From contig NZ_JAVAMP010000019.1 in assembly GCF_030730905.1 (NCBI RefSeq), positions 1 through 64,000 of the forward strand: a stretch of DNA of 64,000 bases. The letters are read 5' to 3'. The first letter of the stretch is position 1. The number at the start of each line of letters is the position of its first letter. Under the pieces are notes generated by a model that made no database searches, was not told the DNA's origin, and worked only from the letters and a program-made list of their open reading frames with translations. A program made the position numbers and the translations under genes. The stretch is from Chengkuizengella axinellae. Its GTDB lineage: Bacteria > Bacillota > Bacilli > Paenibacillales > KCTC-33759. Below, in pieces: positions 55,816 to 64,000 of the stretch.

Positions 55816-57426
55816 ATGTTAGAACATTTGCCTATACTCTCCTTGATTACATTTTCACCTTTAATCGGTATTTTGATCTTGTTGTTTATTCCAGGTCAAA
55901 AAGGGAAGGCGATTAGATGGGTAGCTATTGCTACAACAATACTCACTTTATTATTTTCAGCTTGGTTGTATATAGGGTTTGATAACAGTTCTTCTGGAAT
56001 GCAGTTTAATGAAGAAGTGAAGTTTCTAGAAATTCCTTTAAATAGTGAGTTAATTGCACCTCCGGGTACAGCAAGTATTGATTATGCTTATGAATTTAAG
56101 TATATAATGGGTGTTGACGGTTTATCTCTAGCACTAGTCTTTTTAACAGCGTTTGTTAGTCTAATGGCAGCACTCGCATCTGTTTATATAAAGAAAAGAT
56201 GGAAAACCTTTTACATTTTATTTTTGTTACTTGAAATCGGTATACTTGGTGTTTTCTTTGCAAGGGATTTAATTTTATTCTTTATCTTTTTTGAAATTAC
56301 TCTAATTCCTATGTTTTTCTTAATTGGAATATGGGGTTTCAATGATCGAGAACGAGCAGCGAATAAGTTTATTATATACAATGGTGTTGGATCTGCCATT
56401 ATGTTGATTGCAATATTGATTTTGATTAATACGGCAGGTTTTTATTATGTAGAAGGTTCTGAATTGGTTGGTGATATACTTAGATATACTTCAGATACTT
56501 CAGTTATAACTGATAACTTATTTGATCCACAATCTATAGTTAATCTTGAAGGAACTATATTTCATTTAAACGATGTAATGAAAAGTTTTATTTTCATTAT
56601 GCTGCTTATAGCTTTTGGTATTAAACTACCGATATTTCCATTCCATACTTGGATGTTGAAGGTACATATAGAAGCACCTCCATCTATTGTTATGATTCAT
56701 TCTGGTTTATTGCTTAAAATGGGTGCTTATGGTCTCATTCGTTTTGGCGTGATATTATTTCCAGAGCAAGCAAAAGAATGGGCATTTGTTTTAGCAATAT
56801 TAGGAATTATTAATATTCTTTACGGTGCTATATTAGCGTTTGTTCAAAATGAGTTTAGGTTGATTTTAGCTTATTCAAGTATTAGCCATATGGGGATTGT
56901 GCTTCTTGGTATTGCAGCATTTAATGAAGCAGGGATGCAAGGGGCAATATATCAATTAGTTTCTCATGGTTTAATATCTGCTCTAATGTTTCTAATTGTT
57001 GGAAGTATTTACGAGAGAACTCAAACTACGCAATTGGATGAATTAGGTGGCCTAGCTAAATCAATACCATTTATAAGTGGTATTTTATTGATTGCCGGAA
57101 TGGCTTCTCTAGGGTTACCAGGTTTATCTGGGTTTATTAGTGAGTTTTTAGCTTTTGTAGGTTTATTTGAAACAATGCCGGTTGTTACTGTTGTTGGTAC
57201 ACTAGGGATTGTGTTAACCGCTGTGTATGTACTGCGTGGGGTGTTGAAAATAACATTTGGATCATTACCAGTACAATATACTAAGATGAATGAGGCAAGA
57301 CTAATTGAAGCTGTTCCAATGATTGCTTTGGTAACTTTCATTCTTCTTCTAGGAATATACCCAGCTGTTTTAATTGATCCGATGCAAGAAACGATTCTAA
57401 GTATAATCACGAAGATGGGGGGTTAA
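55816..57426 (+). CDS. nuoM: NADH-quinone oxidoreductase subunit M
   Basis: 536-residue antiporter-like subunit with about 14 helices. The essential Glu is in FFIFFEITLIPMFFLIGIWG, and FGIKLPIFPFHTWMLKVHIEAPPSIVMIHSGLLLKMGAYGLIRF is family-typical. It starts in the base after the nuoL stop, using GGAAGGAGG at the end of nuoL. Confidence 0.96.
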   Translation: MLEHLPILSLITFSPLIGILILLFIPGQKGKAIRWVAIATTILTLLFSAWLYIGFDNSSSGMQFNEEVKFLEIPLNSELIAPPGTASIDYAYEFKYIMGVDGLSLALVFLTAFVSLMAALASVYIKKRWKTFYILFLLLEIGILGVFFARDLILFFIFFEITLIPMFFLIGIWGFNDRERAANKFIIYNGVGSAIMLIAILILINTAGFYYVEGSELVGDILRYTSDTSVITDNLFDPQSIVNLEGTIFHLNDVMKSFIFIMLLIAFGIKLPIFPFHTWMLKVHIEAPPSIVMIHSGLLLKMGAYGLIRFGVILFPEQAKEWAFVLAILGIINILYGAILAFVQNEFRLILAYSSISHMGIVLLGIAAFNEAGMQGAIYQLVSHGLISALMFLIVGSIYERTQTTQLDELGGLAKSIPFISGILLIAGMASLGLPGLSGFISEFLAFVGLFETMPVVTVVGTLGIVLTAVYVLRGVLKITFGSLPVQYTKMNEARLIEAVPMIALVTFILLLGIYPAVLIDPMQETILSIITKMGG

Positions 57427-57429
57427 CCA

Positions 57430-58968
57430 ATGCGTCTTCAATTATCTGATTTAATATATTTATCACCAGAGCTTACATTAGTGATTGCAGCAGTAGTTAT
57501 ATCGGTTTTAGATTTGGTGTTGCCAAATAAGATAAATCGTACGATATTAGGATGGTTATCGATACTATCTTTAATGATTTCTGCGGGATTTGTCCTTTAT
57601 TATATGCGTTTGTTGAATCTTTCCGAAGATCCATTATTGCCAGTTGAATTACTAAATTTAAGTTATCGAGTAGACGATTTTGCAAATTTGTTTAAGTTGA
57701 TTTTCCTAGTTGGAACGATATTTGTTCTTTTCATGAGTATTGGCTCCATTAAAAAGGAGGAAATTCAACATAGAGGAGAATATTATTATTTATTTTTACC
57801 AGCTACTTTAGGTGCTATGATTATGGCATCCTCCGGAGACTTAATCACTTTATATGTAGGTCTTGAGTTACTTAGTATAACTTCTTATATCTTGGTTGGT
57901 ATAAAGAAAAGCAGTGTGAAATCAAATGAAGCCTCATTTAAATATGTTGTCATTGGAGGTATTGCCTCAGCATTCATACTATATGGAATGTCATTTTTAT
58001 ATGGTATGACTGGAAGTACAAACTTAACTGAGATCAATCAAGCATTGCAACTCAGTGACGGATCATTTGCGTTACTTATTTACGTAAGCTTCTTTTTAAT
58101 CATTGCAGGATTAGGGACTAAAATAGCAGCGGCTCCATTTCATGCTTGGGCAGCTGATGTTTACCAAGGTGCAGCAACACCTGTAACAGCATATTTAGCT
58201 ACTGTGTCTAAAGCGGCTGGTTTTGCTATGATATTTAGATTAGTTTATTTAGTGTATTTAGGAGTTGGGGGACAACAGCAAGATCCAATCTTCCTTGACT
58301 TTTTTATGATCATTTTAATCATAGCAGCCTCAGCAATGATTATAGGAAATACACTGGCTTTAAAACAGCGAAACATGAAACGTCTGTTGGCCTATTCTGG
58401 TGTAGCAAATGCAGGGTATTTATTGGTTCCAATAGGTATTGGGTTGCATAGTCCAGTTCCGCATTCATCTAATTTTTCGGAGATGTATTTCTACTTAATT
58501 GCTTACTTATTCATGAATCTTGGTGCATTTGCAGTATTGATGGCTATTGAAAGAACTACAGGGAATAGTGAACTTAAAGGGTTTGCAGGATTATATTATC
58601 GAGCTCCATTCACTGCTTTTGCTTTTGTGATTATTTTACTTTCACTAGCTGGATTGCCTGTAACAGGTGGATTTATTGGTAAAGTATTTATATTATTAGG
58701 TGCTTTGCAAGTTAAAGTGTATTGGATTGCCATCATTATGATCCTTACAAGCGTTATTTCCTTTTACTATTATTTCTCAGTTATACGTCAGATGTTTATG
58801 CGAACAAATTTTGAAGCAAGTACAGATAAGCTGAATCTTACAACTCCTATATCTATTACAATATGGATTAGTACTGCAATAACAGTTCTTTTAGGGTTCT
58901 TCCCGAATTATGTAATAAGTTATGTACATGAGATTTTCAACCTTTTTACAGACTTTTTAATGTTATAG
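57430..58968 (+). CDS. nuoN: NADH-quinone oxidoreductase subunit N
   Basis: 512-residue antiporter-like subunit, last of the operon. YVGLELLSITSYILVGIKK carries the conserved Glu, and GTKIAAAPFHAWAADVYQGAATPVTAYLATVSKAAGFA is the signature block. With subunits E, F and G (the NADH-dehydrogenase module) missing, electrons must enter from another donor, as in Bacillus-type 11-subunit complex I. A terminator follows. Confidence 0.96.
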   Translation: MRLQLSDLIYLSPELTLVIAAVVISVLDLVLPNKINRTILGWLSILSLMISAGFVLYYMRLLNLSEDPLLPVELLNLSYRVDDFANLFKLIFLVGTIFVLFMSIGSIKKEEIQHRGEYYYLFLPATLGAMIMASSGDLITLYVGLELLSITSYILVGIKKSSVKSNEASFKYVVIGGIASAFILYGMSFLYGMTGSTNLTEINQALQLSDGSFALLIYVSFFLIIAGLGTKIAAAPFHAWAADVYQGAATPVTAYLATVSKAAGFAMIFRLVYLVYLGVGGQQQDPIFLDFFMIILIIAASAMIIGNTLALKQRNMKRLLAYSGVANAGYLLVPIGIGLHSPVPHSSNFSEMYFYLIAYLFMNLGAFAVLMAIERTTGNSELKGFAGLYYRAPFTAFAFVIILLSLAGLPVTGGFIGKVFILLGALQVKVYWIAIIMILTSVISFYYYFSVIRQMFMRTNFEASTDKLNLTTPISITIWISTAITVLLGFFPNYVISYVHEIFNLFTDFLML

Positions 58969-59019
58969 ATAAAAAGTTCAAATGATCTACAAAGGATTAA
59001 TTTGAACGCAATAGCACTT

Positions 59020-59051
59020 CCGTCCGAAGTTATTTTCGGGCGGTTTTTTTT
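59020..59051 (+). terminator. Rho-independent terminator of the nuo operon
   Basis: CCGTCCGAA (59020-59028) pairs with TTCGGGCGG (59035-59043; one wobble), followed by TTTTTTTT. The AT-rich stretch 59052-59346 shows no gene; it should hold the subtilase promoter, which I cannot place reliably. Confidence 0.85.
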
Positions 59052-59346
59052 ACATAAAAATTTAAAAGTTTACAAATTTAAGTGATAGTGTAAGGAAGGT
59101 TTGTACTTTAATACTCGATAATAATGGGTAAGTCATTTAACACGTAAGTTGACTGAATTTAATAAAATAAGAAAAAAGGACATTATTACCAAAAATATTA
59201 GTCTATAACAACCGATTTCATGGGTTTGTATTATTTTCCACCCATATCAATCACAATTTATTATAAGATTTACTTTATAAATGATATAAAAAATGATAGA
59301 TTTAGTTTATAGACTATAAATATGAAAACAAAGGATAGGGACAACC

Positions 59347-62088
59347 ATGAAAAAATATAAAATAAATCTAGTTGTAATAGTCTCTTTTCTGATTGCAACC
59401 ATTGGTGTGCAAATTTTATATACTCAAAGCTATACTTATGCAGAATCTGAATATGATGCGAGTCAAAGCTGGCTAGTGAAATGGATTGATAGTAAGGATG
59501 AGCAGATTTTATCGAAAAGTGAAGTAGTCGAAGAATATGCTGACTATAATATCAGTGTGCTGAAACCAATTGAAGGTGAAGACGTACATAACTGGTTGAA
59601 TAGCTTGAATAATTCTTCCTACGTTGAGCATGTTCAAATCATAGCTTCTAATGATGAGTTTGCAGCATTGCAATTATATCTTGGAAACATTGGTGCTATA
59701 GAGGCGTGGAACACTTCCAATGAAAATACTGCCATTACAATTGCAATCGTTGATACAGGAGTTGATTTGCATCATCCAGATTTAATAGACAATTTAGTTG
59801 AAGGTGTAAATATATTAGATAGAAATGCTCCTCCTCAAGATGATCATGGGCATGGTACAAGTGTTGCGGGTATTGTTGCAGCGTCAGGAAATAATGGAAT
59901 TGGAGTTTCAGGTATATTATGGAATGCTAACATTATGCCAATCAAAGCTTTAGACGATACAGGGAATGGGATTGAAAGTGACATTGGAGAAGGTATTCGT
60001 TATGCTGTTGATCATGGTGCGAAAGTTGTAGTTTTATCATTGGGACTGCCTACCGCATCCCCATATTTGCGAGATATTGTTCAGTATGCGGAGGACAACG
60101 ATGTATTAATTGTCGCAGCATCAGGTAATGATGGCTTGCAATCCGTTCAATATCCAGCTGCTTATCCCTCTGTTTTAGCAGTAGGTGGTTTGCATCTTGA
60201 TAAGACCATTCATGAACGATCTAATTATGGACAAGAAATTGATGTAGCAGCACCTTATATAGCTTATACGACAGGGCTTGATGGAACTTATACTGTTCGT
60301 ACTGGTACTTCAGTAGCTGCGCCTCAGGTTGCAGCAGCAGCAGCCTTGATTTGGTCGCAATATCCTGAACTGAAGCCTGATCAAATACGAAATTTAATCA
60401 GGCAAACAGCAGAGGATGTTCACGAATCAGGTTGGGATGAACATACTGGTTATGGACTATTAAGAATAGACCGGGCTTTAACTGAACTTGCGATTGCAGA
60501 TATTTATGAAGAAAACAATAACAAAGAAGAGGCCAAACCACTTCAATTGGATGCGATGATGTCAGGTGCTTTAGAAGGGGACAATGATGAGGATTGGTTT
60601 TATATAGAAAGTAAATATGATGGAATTTTAAAAATCATTTTTGAATCTAGCAGTGAAGTTGATTTGAAAGATATTGAAATGATTTATCATTTTGATGATG
60701 AAACCATCATTTATGATTTGTCGCAGCAAGCTGAATTGTCAGTAAATGCAGATGAAGTTGGTTATATCCAAATAAAATATAAAAATCAAGAAGATCGAGA
60801 ATTTCCTTATCAAGTTACTTCTGAATTTATTATAGAGGCAGATATGTATGAGGATAATGATGCTCAAGATAATGCATTTGATATCACTGGAACTAACCAA
60901 GAAATATTAGGTACATTTCATAAAATAAATGACAAGGATTGGTATGTGTTGGATGTCACACAAGAAGGTTCTTTGTCTATAGAATTATCTTCTAATACCA
61001 ATCGTATGGATCTGAAATTGACCATTGTAAATCCAGATGGTACTTCTATGCCACCTATAGATAGAGGAGCTGCAGGAGAACCTGAATTCTATTATAATAC
61101 TGTATTACCTGGGAAATACTATTTTTTAGTAGAAAACTATGAAGAAGAAGGCATGGATTCATTACCGATTAAAGGTAATTATTTATTTCAGATGACATAT
61201 CTTCCTACATTTGTAGACCTTAATGAACCTAATGATAAAGCCTATCAAACAACAAAACTTGAGTTGAATTCTGAGTATAAAGGTGTTTTCAATAATGATT
61301 TAGATGAAGATTGGTTTTCATTTAGTATCAATGAAACAAAGGATATTAACATTGACTTAAGTTCCTTGCCGCAAGATCAAAATGTTACTTTGAGCGTATT
61401 GAACTCAATGCAGAATATAGTGTTTATAACCACGAATGAAGGACAAGACAACATCTATAAACAATTGGAAGGTTTACCTAGCGGTACTTATTATGTCAAA
61501 CTTGAAACCAGCAGAGCTTTTGAATATCAAATGTATACTTTAAAAGTAATAGAGAAAAATATAGATGATATTTTTGATGATATAGAAACACATTGGGCTA
61601 AAGAAGAAATAGCAAAATTATGGGATAGAGGGATAGTTAACGGATCTGATGGTCTTTTTCTACCAGATGAAAACATCACACGTGCTGAAGCAATCACGAT
61701 GGTTGTCAGGGCCATGGAGTTGAATGGATTAGAATCTAATTCATCTCCTTTTATCGATATAAACGAGGAACACTGGGCTTATGAATCTATATTAATAGCA
61801 AACCAAGAAGATTTAATTAATGGTTATCCAGATGGAACATTTGGTCCTAATCATAATTTGAACAGAGTTGAAGCAGTTAAAATCATCGCCAATTCCCTTG
61901 GTTTTGAAGGTATAGATGGAGAAGTACCATTTAACGATATTCCTGAAGGATACTGGGCTTCGGGTATACTAACTCAATTAAAAACAGAAGGATTAGTTAA
62001 TGGATATTTAGATGGATCTTTTAAACCAACACAAGAAACAAGTAGAGCAGAGTTTGCAGTATTAATATATAAATTGTTATTAGAGTAG
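59347..62088 (+). CDS. S8 subtilisin-like protease with three SLH domains
   Basis: 913-residue exported, cell-surface serine protease. Signal peptide to about residue 31 (TYA-ESE); a short propeptide; peptidase S8 domain (about 118-380) with the triad Asp in IAIVDTGVDLHHPDL, His in DDHGHGTSVAGI and Ser in TGTSVAAPQVAAAAALI. Then two or three pre-peptidase-C-like beta modules (about 390-740), each with a (E)DND/EPND and DWY/DWF motif. Finally three SLH domains (about 742-790, 800-855, 860-913; NGSDGLF, NGYPDGTFG, NGYLDGSF) that bind pyruvylated wall polymer. So the enzyme is held on the S-layer-type wall. Substrate unknown. Confidence 0.93.
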   Translation: MKKYKINLVVIVSFLIATIGVQILYTQSYTYAESEYDASQSWLVKWIDSKDEQILSKSEVVEEYADYNISVLKPIEGEDVHNWLNSLNNSSYVEHVQIIASNDEFAALQLYLGNIGAIEAWNTSNENTAITIAIVDTGVDLHHPDLIDNLVEGVNILDRNAPPQDDHGHGTSVAGIVAASGNNGIGVSGILWNANIMPIKALDDTGNGIESDIGEGIRYAVDHGAKVVVLSLGLPTASPYLRDIVQYAEDNDVLIVAASGNDGLQSVQYPAAYPSVLAVGGLHLDKTIHERSNYGQEIDVAAPYIAYTTGLDGTYTVRTGTSVAAPQVAAAAALIWSQYPELKPDQIRNLIRQTAEDVHESGWDEHTGYGLLRIDRALTELAIADIYEENNNKEEAKPLQLDAMMSGALEGDNDEDWFYIESKYDGILKIIFESSSEVDLKDIEMIYHFDDETIIYDLSQQAELSVNADEVGYIQIKYKNQEDREFPYQVTSEFIIEADMYEDNDAQDNAFDITGTNQEILGTFHKINDKDWYVLDVTQEGSLSIELSSNTNRMDLKLTIVNPDGTSMPPIDRGAAGEPEFYYNTVLPGKYYFLVENYEEEGMDSLPIKGNYLFQMTYLPTFVDLNEPNDKAYQTTKLELNSEYKGVFNNDLDEDWFSFSINETKDINIDLSSLPQDQNVTLSVLNSMQNIVFITTNEGQDNIYKQLEGLPSGTYYVKLETSRAFEYQMYTLKVIEKNIDDIFDDIETHWAKEEIAKLWDRGIVNGSDGLFLPDENITRAEAITMVVRAMELNGLESNSSPFIDINEEHWAYESILIANQEDLINGYPDGTFGPNHNLNRVEAVKIIANSLGFEGIDGEVPFNDIPEGYWASGILTQLKTEGLVNGYLDGSFKPTQETSRAEFAVLIYKLLLE

Positions 62089-62104
62089 GAGATGTAATGC
62101 TTTT

Positions 62105-62341
62105 ATGATAATGGATACAGCTGTGCAAAATATTACAAATATATTCATCGTATTGTTTAGTATCTTATTATGCTGGAGAGTGTTGCAATCATTTCGATTT
62201 GATGTTTTTATGAAAAATCCAAACAGCATTGAAGCAAAGTTATTAAAAGTAATCATTACAATCGTTATTGGTTATCAATTAGGGAGTTTTATTATTGATT
62301 ATTATGATTGGTCCCAAGCTATAAGATATATTATTGGATAA
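62105..62341 (+). CDS. ywzB: DUF1146 (YwzB-like) membrane protein
   Basis: 78 residues with two predicted membrane helices (about 10-27 and 48-66), between which lies FRFDVFMKNPNSIEAKLLKVIITI. This short family of unknown function lies immediately upstream of murA in Bacillus; the order is conserved here. ATG 62105 follows the AGGAGATG ribosome site at the end of the subtilase gene; ATG 62111 is an alternative. Confidence 0.85.
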   Translation: MIMDTAVQNITNIFIVLFSILLCWRVLQSFRFDVFMKNPNSIEAKLLKVIITIVIGYQLGSFIIDYYDWSQAIRYIIG

Positions 62342-62503
62342 AGTAGCAGAATAACATTTGTTTGAAATGTGAACAATGAAAAGTATATATTATATAACTG
62401 GACAAACATAAAAAGGAAATAAAAGTCAGTTGTTTCAATTTCAAGTGTGGTGTAAAATTAAAAAGATTGCAAACAATACAATTGATGCGCGGGGGTCAAC
62501 AGA

Positions 62504-63832
62504 ATGGAAAAAATAATCGTCCGCGGAGGCATACCATTATCTGGTACAGTCAAAATAAGCGGTGCCAAAAATGCTGTATTACCTATTATAGCCGCCTCAA
62601 TATTAGCCAAAGATGGGGTTAGTGTAATAAAAGATGTTCCTCCTCTAGATGATGTTCTTACTATTGCCAAGGTGTTAGAGGCGATGGGAATAAATACCCA
62701 GTATGAAAATGAGGTTCTAAAAATAGATGCTAAACAAGTTAAAGCACATGAAGCACCTTACGAATTAGTAAGGAAGATGAGAGCATCTTTTTTAGTTGCA
62801 GGTTCATTATTAGGACGTGAAGGTTATGCTAAAATATCTTTGCCAGGGGGATGTGCGATTGGTACTCGTCCTATCGATCAACATCTAAAAGGTTTTGAAG
62901 CCTTAGGGGCGCAGATAGAAATTGGGCAAGGTTTTATTGAAGCAAGATCTAATGGAAGATTAAAGGGAGCTAAAATATACCTAGATGTGCCTAGTGTAGG
63001 TGCTACAGAGAATATCATGATGGCAGCTACGTTAGCAGAAGGTACTACAATTATTGAAAATGTAGCTAAAGAACCTGAGATTGTGGATTTAGCAAACTTT
63101 TTAAATGGGATGGGTGCTAAAGTTCGTGGTGCGGGCACTGGAATGATACGAATTGAAGGTGTTCAACAGTTGTCAGGAATTGAACATACAGTGATCCCAG
63201 ATCGGATTGAAGCGGGTACATATATGATAGCAGCTGCAATTACAGGCGGCAGCGTTTTTATTGAAGGTGCAATAGAAGATCATTTAACACCCGTTATATC
63301 AAAGCTGCAGGAAATTGGAGTGAAGATTGATATTAATGAAAATGGGATACAGGTTTCCGCAGCAGAATCTTTAAAGGCTGTAGACCTAAAAACATTACCA
63401 TACCCAGGGTTTCCTACAGATATGCAATCTCAAATGATGAGCTTATTAATGATTTCTGAAGGAACAAGTGTGGTTTCAGAATCATTATTTGAAAACCGTT
63501 TTATGCATGTAACTGAGTTTGAACGAATGAATGGTAAAATTAAAGTTGAGGGTCAAACAGCTGTAGTGACTGGGAATACTAAATTAATTGGTTCTAAGGT
63601 AAGCGCTACTGACTTAAGAGCAGGTGCAGCCTTGATATTAGCTGGTTTAGCGGCTGAGGGAGAAACTGAAATTTCTGATATTCATCACATTGATCGTGGT
63701 TATGTAAACGTTACTGAAAAATTAAAGCAATTAGGTGCGGATATTGGAAGGGTTAAATACCAAGAAAGTGAAAATATAAAGGAACAAAAGTCGATTGGGC
63801 GTGTATTGCCGATCCAACCAACAATGGCATAA
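62504..63832 (+). CDS. murA: UDP-N-acetylglucosamine 1-carboxyvinyltransferase
   Basis: Transfers enolpyruvate from PEP to UDP-GlcNAc, the first committed step of peptidoglycan synthesis. 442 residues. N-terminal [16 protein letters not shown] (Lys22, Asn23) binds substrates; the fosfomycin-reactive Cys117 is in [15 protein letters not shown]. Domain repeats of the EPT fold are intact, ending in [20 protein letters not shown]. Ribosome site GGGGGTC is weak. The ~20-residue tail after that is longer than usual. Corresponds to murAA of B. subtilis by position after ywzB. Confidence 0.97.
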   Translation: MEKIIVRGGIPLSGTVKISGAKNAVLPIIAASILAKDGVSVIKDVPPLDDVLTIAKVLEAMGINTQYENEVLKIDAKQVKAHEAPYELVRKMRASFLVAGSLLGREGYAKISLPGGCAIGTRPIDQHLKGFEALGAQIEIGQGFIEARSNGRLKGAKIYLDVPSVGATENIMMAATLAEGTTIIENVAKEPEIVDLANFLNGMGAKVRGAGTGMIRIEGVQQLSGIEHTVIPDRIEAGTYMIAAAITGGSVFIEGAIEDHLTPVISKLQEIGVKIDINENGIQVSAAESLKAVDLKTLPYPGFPTDMQSQMMSLLMISEGTSVVSESLFENRFMHVTEFERMNGKIKVEGQTAVVTGNTKLIGSKVSATDLRAGAALILAGLAAEGETEISDIHHIDRGYVNVTEKLKQLGADIGRVKYQESENIKEQKSIGRVLPIQPTMA

Positions 63833-63867
63833 TTAAATAATTTTTTATATAACACTTTGTAAGAATA

Positions 63868-63895
63868 AAAGTCACCTTAAAGGTGGCTTTTTTTG
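63868..63895 (+). terminator. Rho-independent terminator of murA
   Basis: AAAGTCACCT (63868-63877) pairs with AGGTGGCTTT (63881-63890; one T-G wobble), 3-base loop, followed by TTTT. Bases 63896-64000 show no gene. Confidence 0.85.
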
Positions 63896-64000
63896 ATGTG
63901 TTTATAAAAAAATAGTATTTTTAAGGCTTATGAACTATATAGTAGGTTATAAATCAGATTTTCTATAGTAGTACTTTAGAAAAAATGAATGAAGAATTTC

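Overview
The window looks like the chromosome of a low-G+C, Gram-positive, endospore-forming bacterium of the order Bacillales, most like Paenibacillaceae. The evidence is the AT-rich sequence, strong AGGAGG ribosome binding sites with frequent GTG and TTG starts, spore genes (spoIIR, an Sda-like checkpoint peptide), SLH-anchored surface protein, protein-arginine phosphatase, and gene orders known from Bacillus (guaB-dacA-pdxS-pdxT-serS-tRNA-Ser; prfA-prmC-spoIIR-ywlC-mntP-ywlE-rpiB-ywlG-glyA-upp-atp; ywzB-murA). The 11-gene nuo operon between atp and murA points away from Bacillus subtilis itself. The genus cannot be fixed from sequence alone.

Layout. 1-6200: housekeeping (GMP synthesis, D,D-carboxypeptidase, pyridoxal phosphate synthase, seryl-tRNA synthetase and tRNA-Ser). 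6200-16800: accessory stretch with two small unknown genes, an OmpR-type two-component system next to a large secreted protein (beta-propeller-like repeats plus a possible aerolysin-like C-terminus), an LCP protein, a lipoprotein, a compact type I toxin-antitoxin-like locus at 14.13-14.46 kb, an RlmM-like methyltransferase and an aldo/keto reductase. 16800-17620: a small gene, tadA and a cluster of DnaA-box-like 9-mers. 17.7-26.9 kb: a very AT-rich ComQXPA-like quorum-sensing locus with one ComQ-like prenyltransferase, one ComA-like regulator, three large ComP-like kinases, and a small divergent gene whose product ends in Trp and looks like a ComX pheromone precursor; an Sda-like gene is divergent from the locus. 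27-39.9 kb: ychF, prfA, prmC, a GntR-racemase-exporter operon with a clear operator, spoIIR, ywlC, mntP, ywlE, a ZTP riboswitch, rpiB-ywlG-glyA, and upp with an unusually structured leader. 39.9-48.6 kb: mnaA and the complete atp operon. 48.6-59 kb: a 103-bp tandem repeat, then the 11-subunit nuo operon lacking nuoEFG. 59-64 kb: SLH-anchored subtilase, DUF1146 protein and murA.

How it fits together. The right half is an energy and one-carbon/purine block: the riboswitch senses the folate-stress alarmone ZTP/ZMP and should control ribose-5-phosphate isomerase, YwlG and SHMT together; complex I and ATP synthase are adjacent. The most novel material is the expanded pheromone locus (three receptors, one visible pheromone, pheromone gene inverted relative to the canonical order), the type I toxin-antitoxin candidate, and the leader RNA of upp. 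All functional statements rest on reading motifs and remembered family features; no database search was possible.
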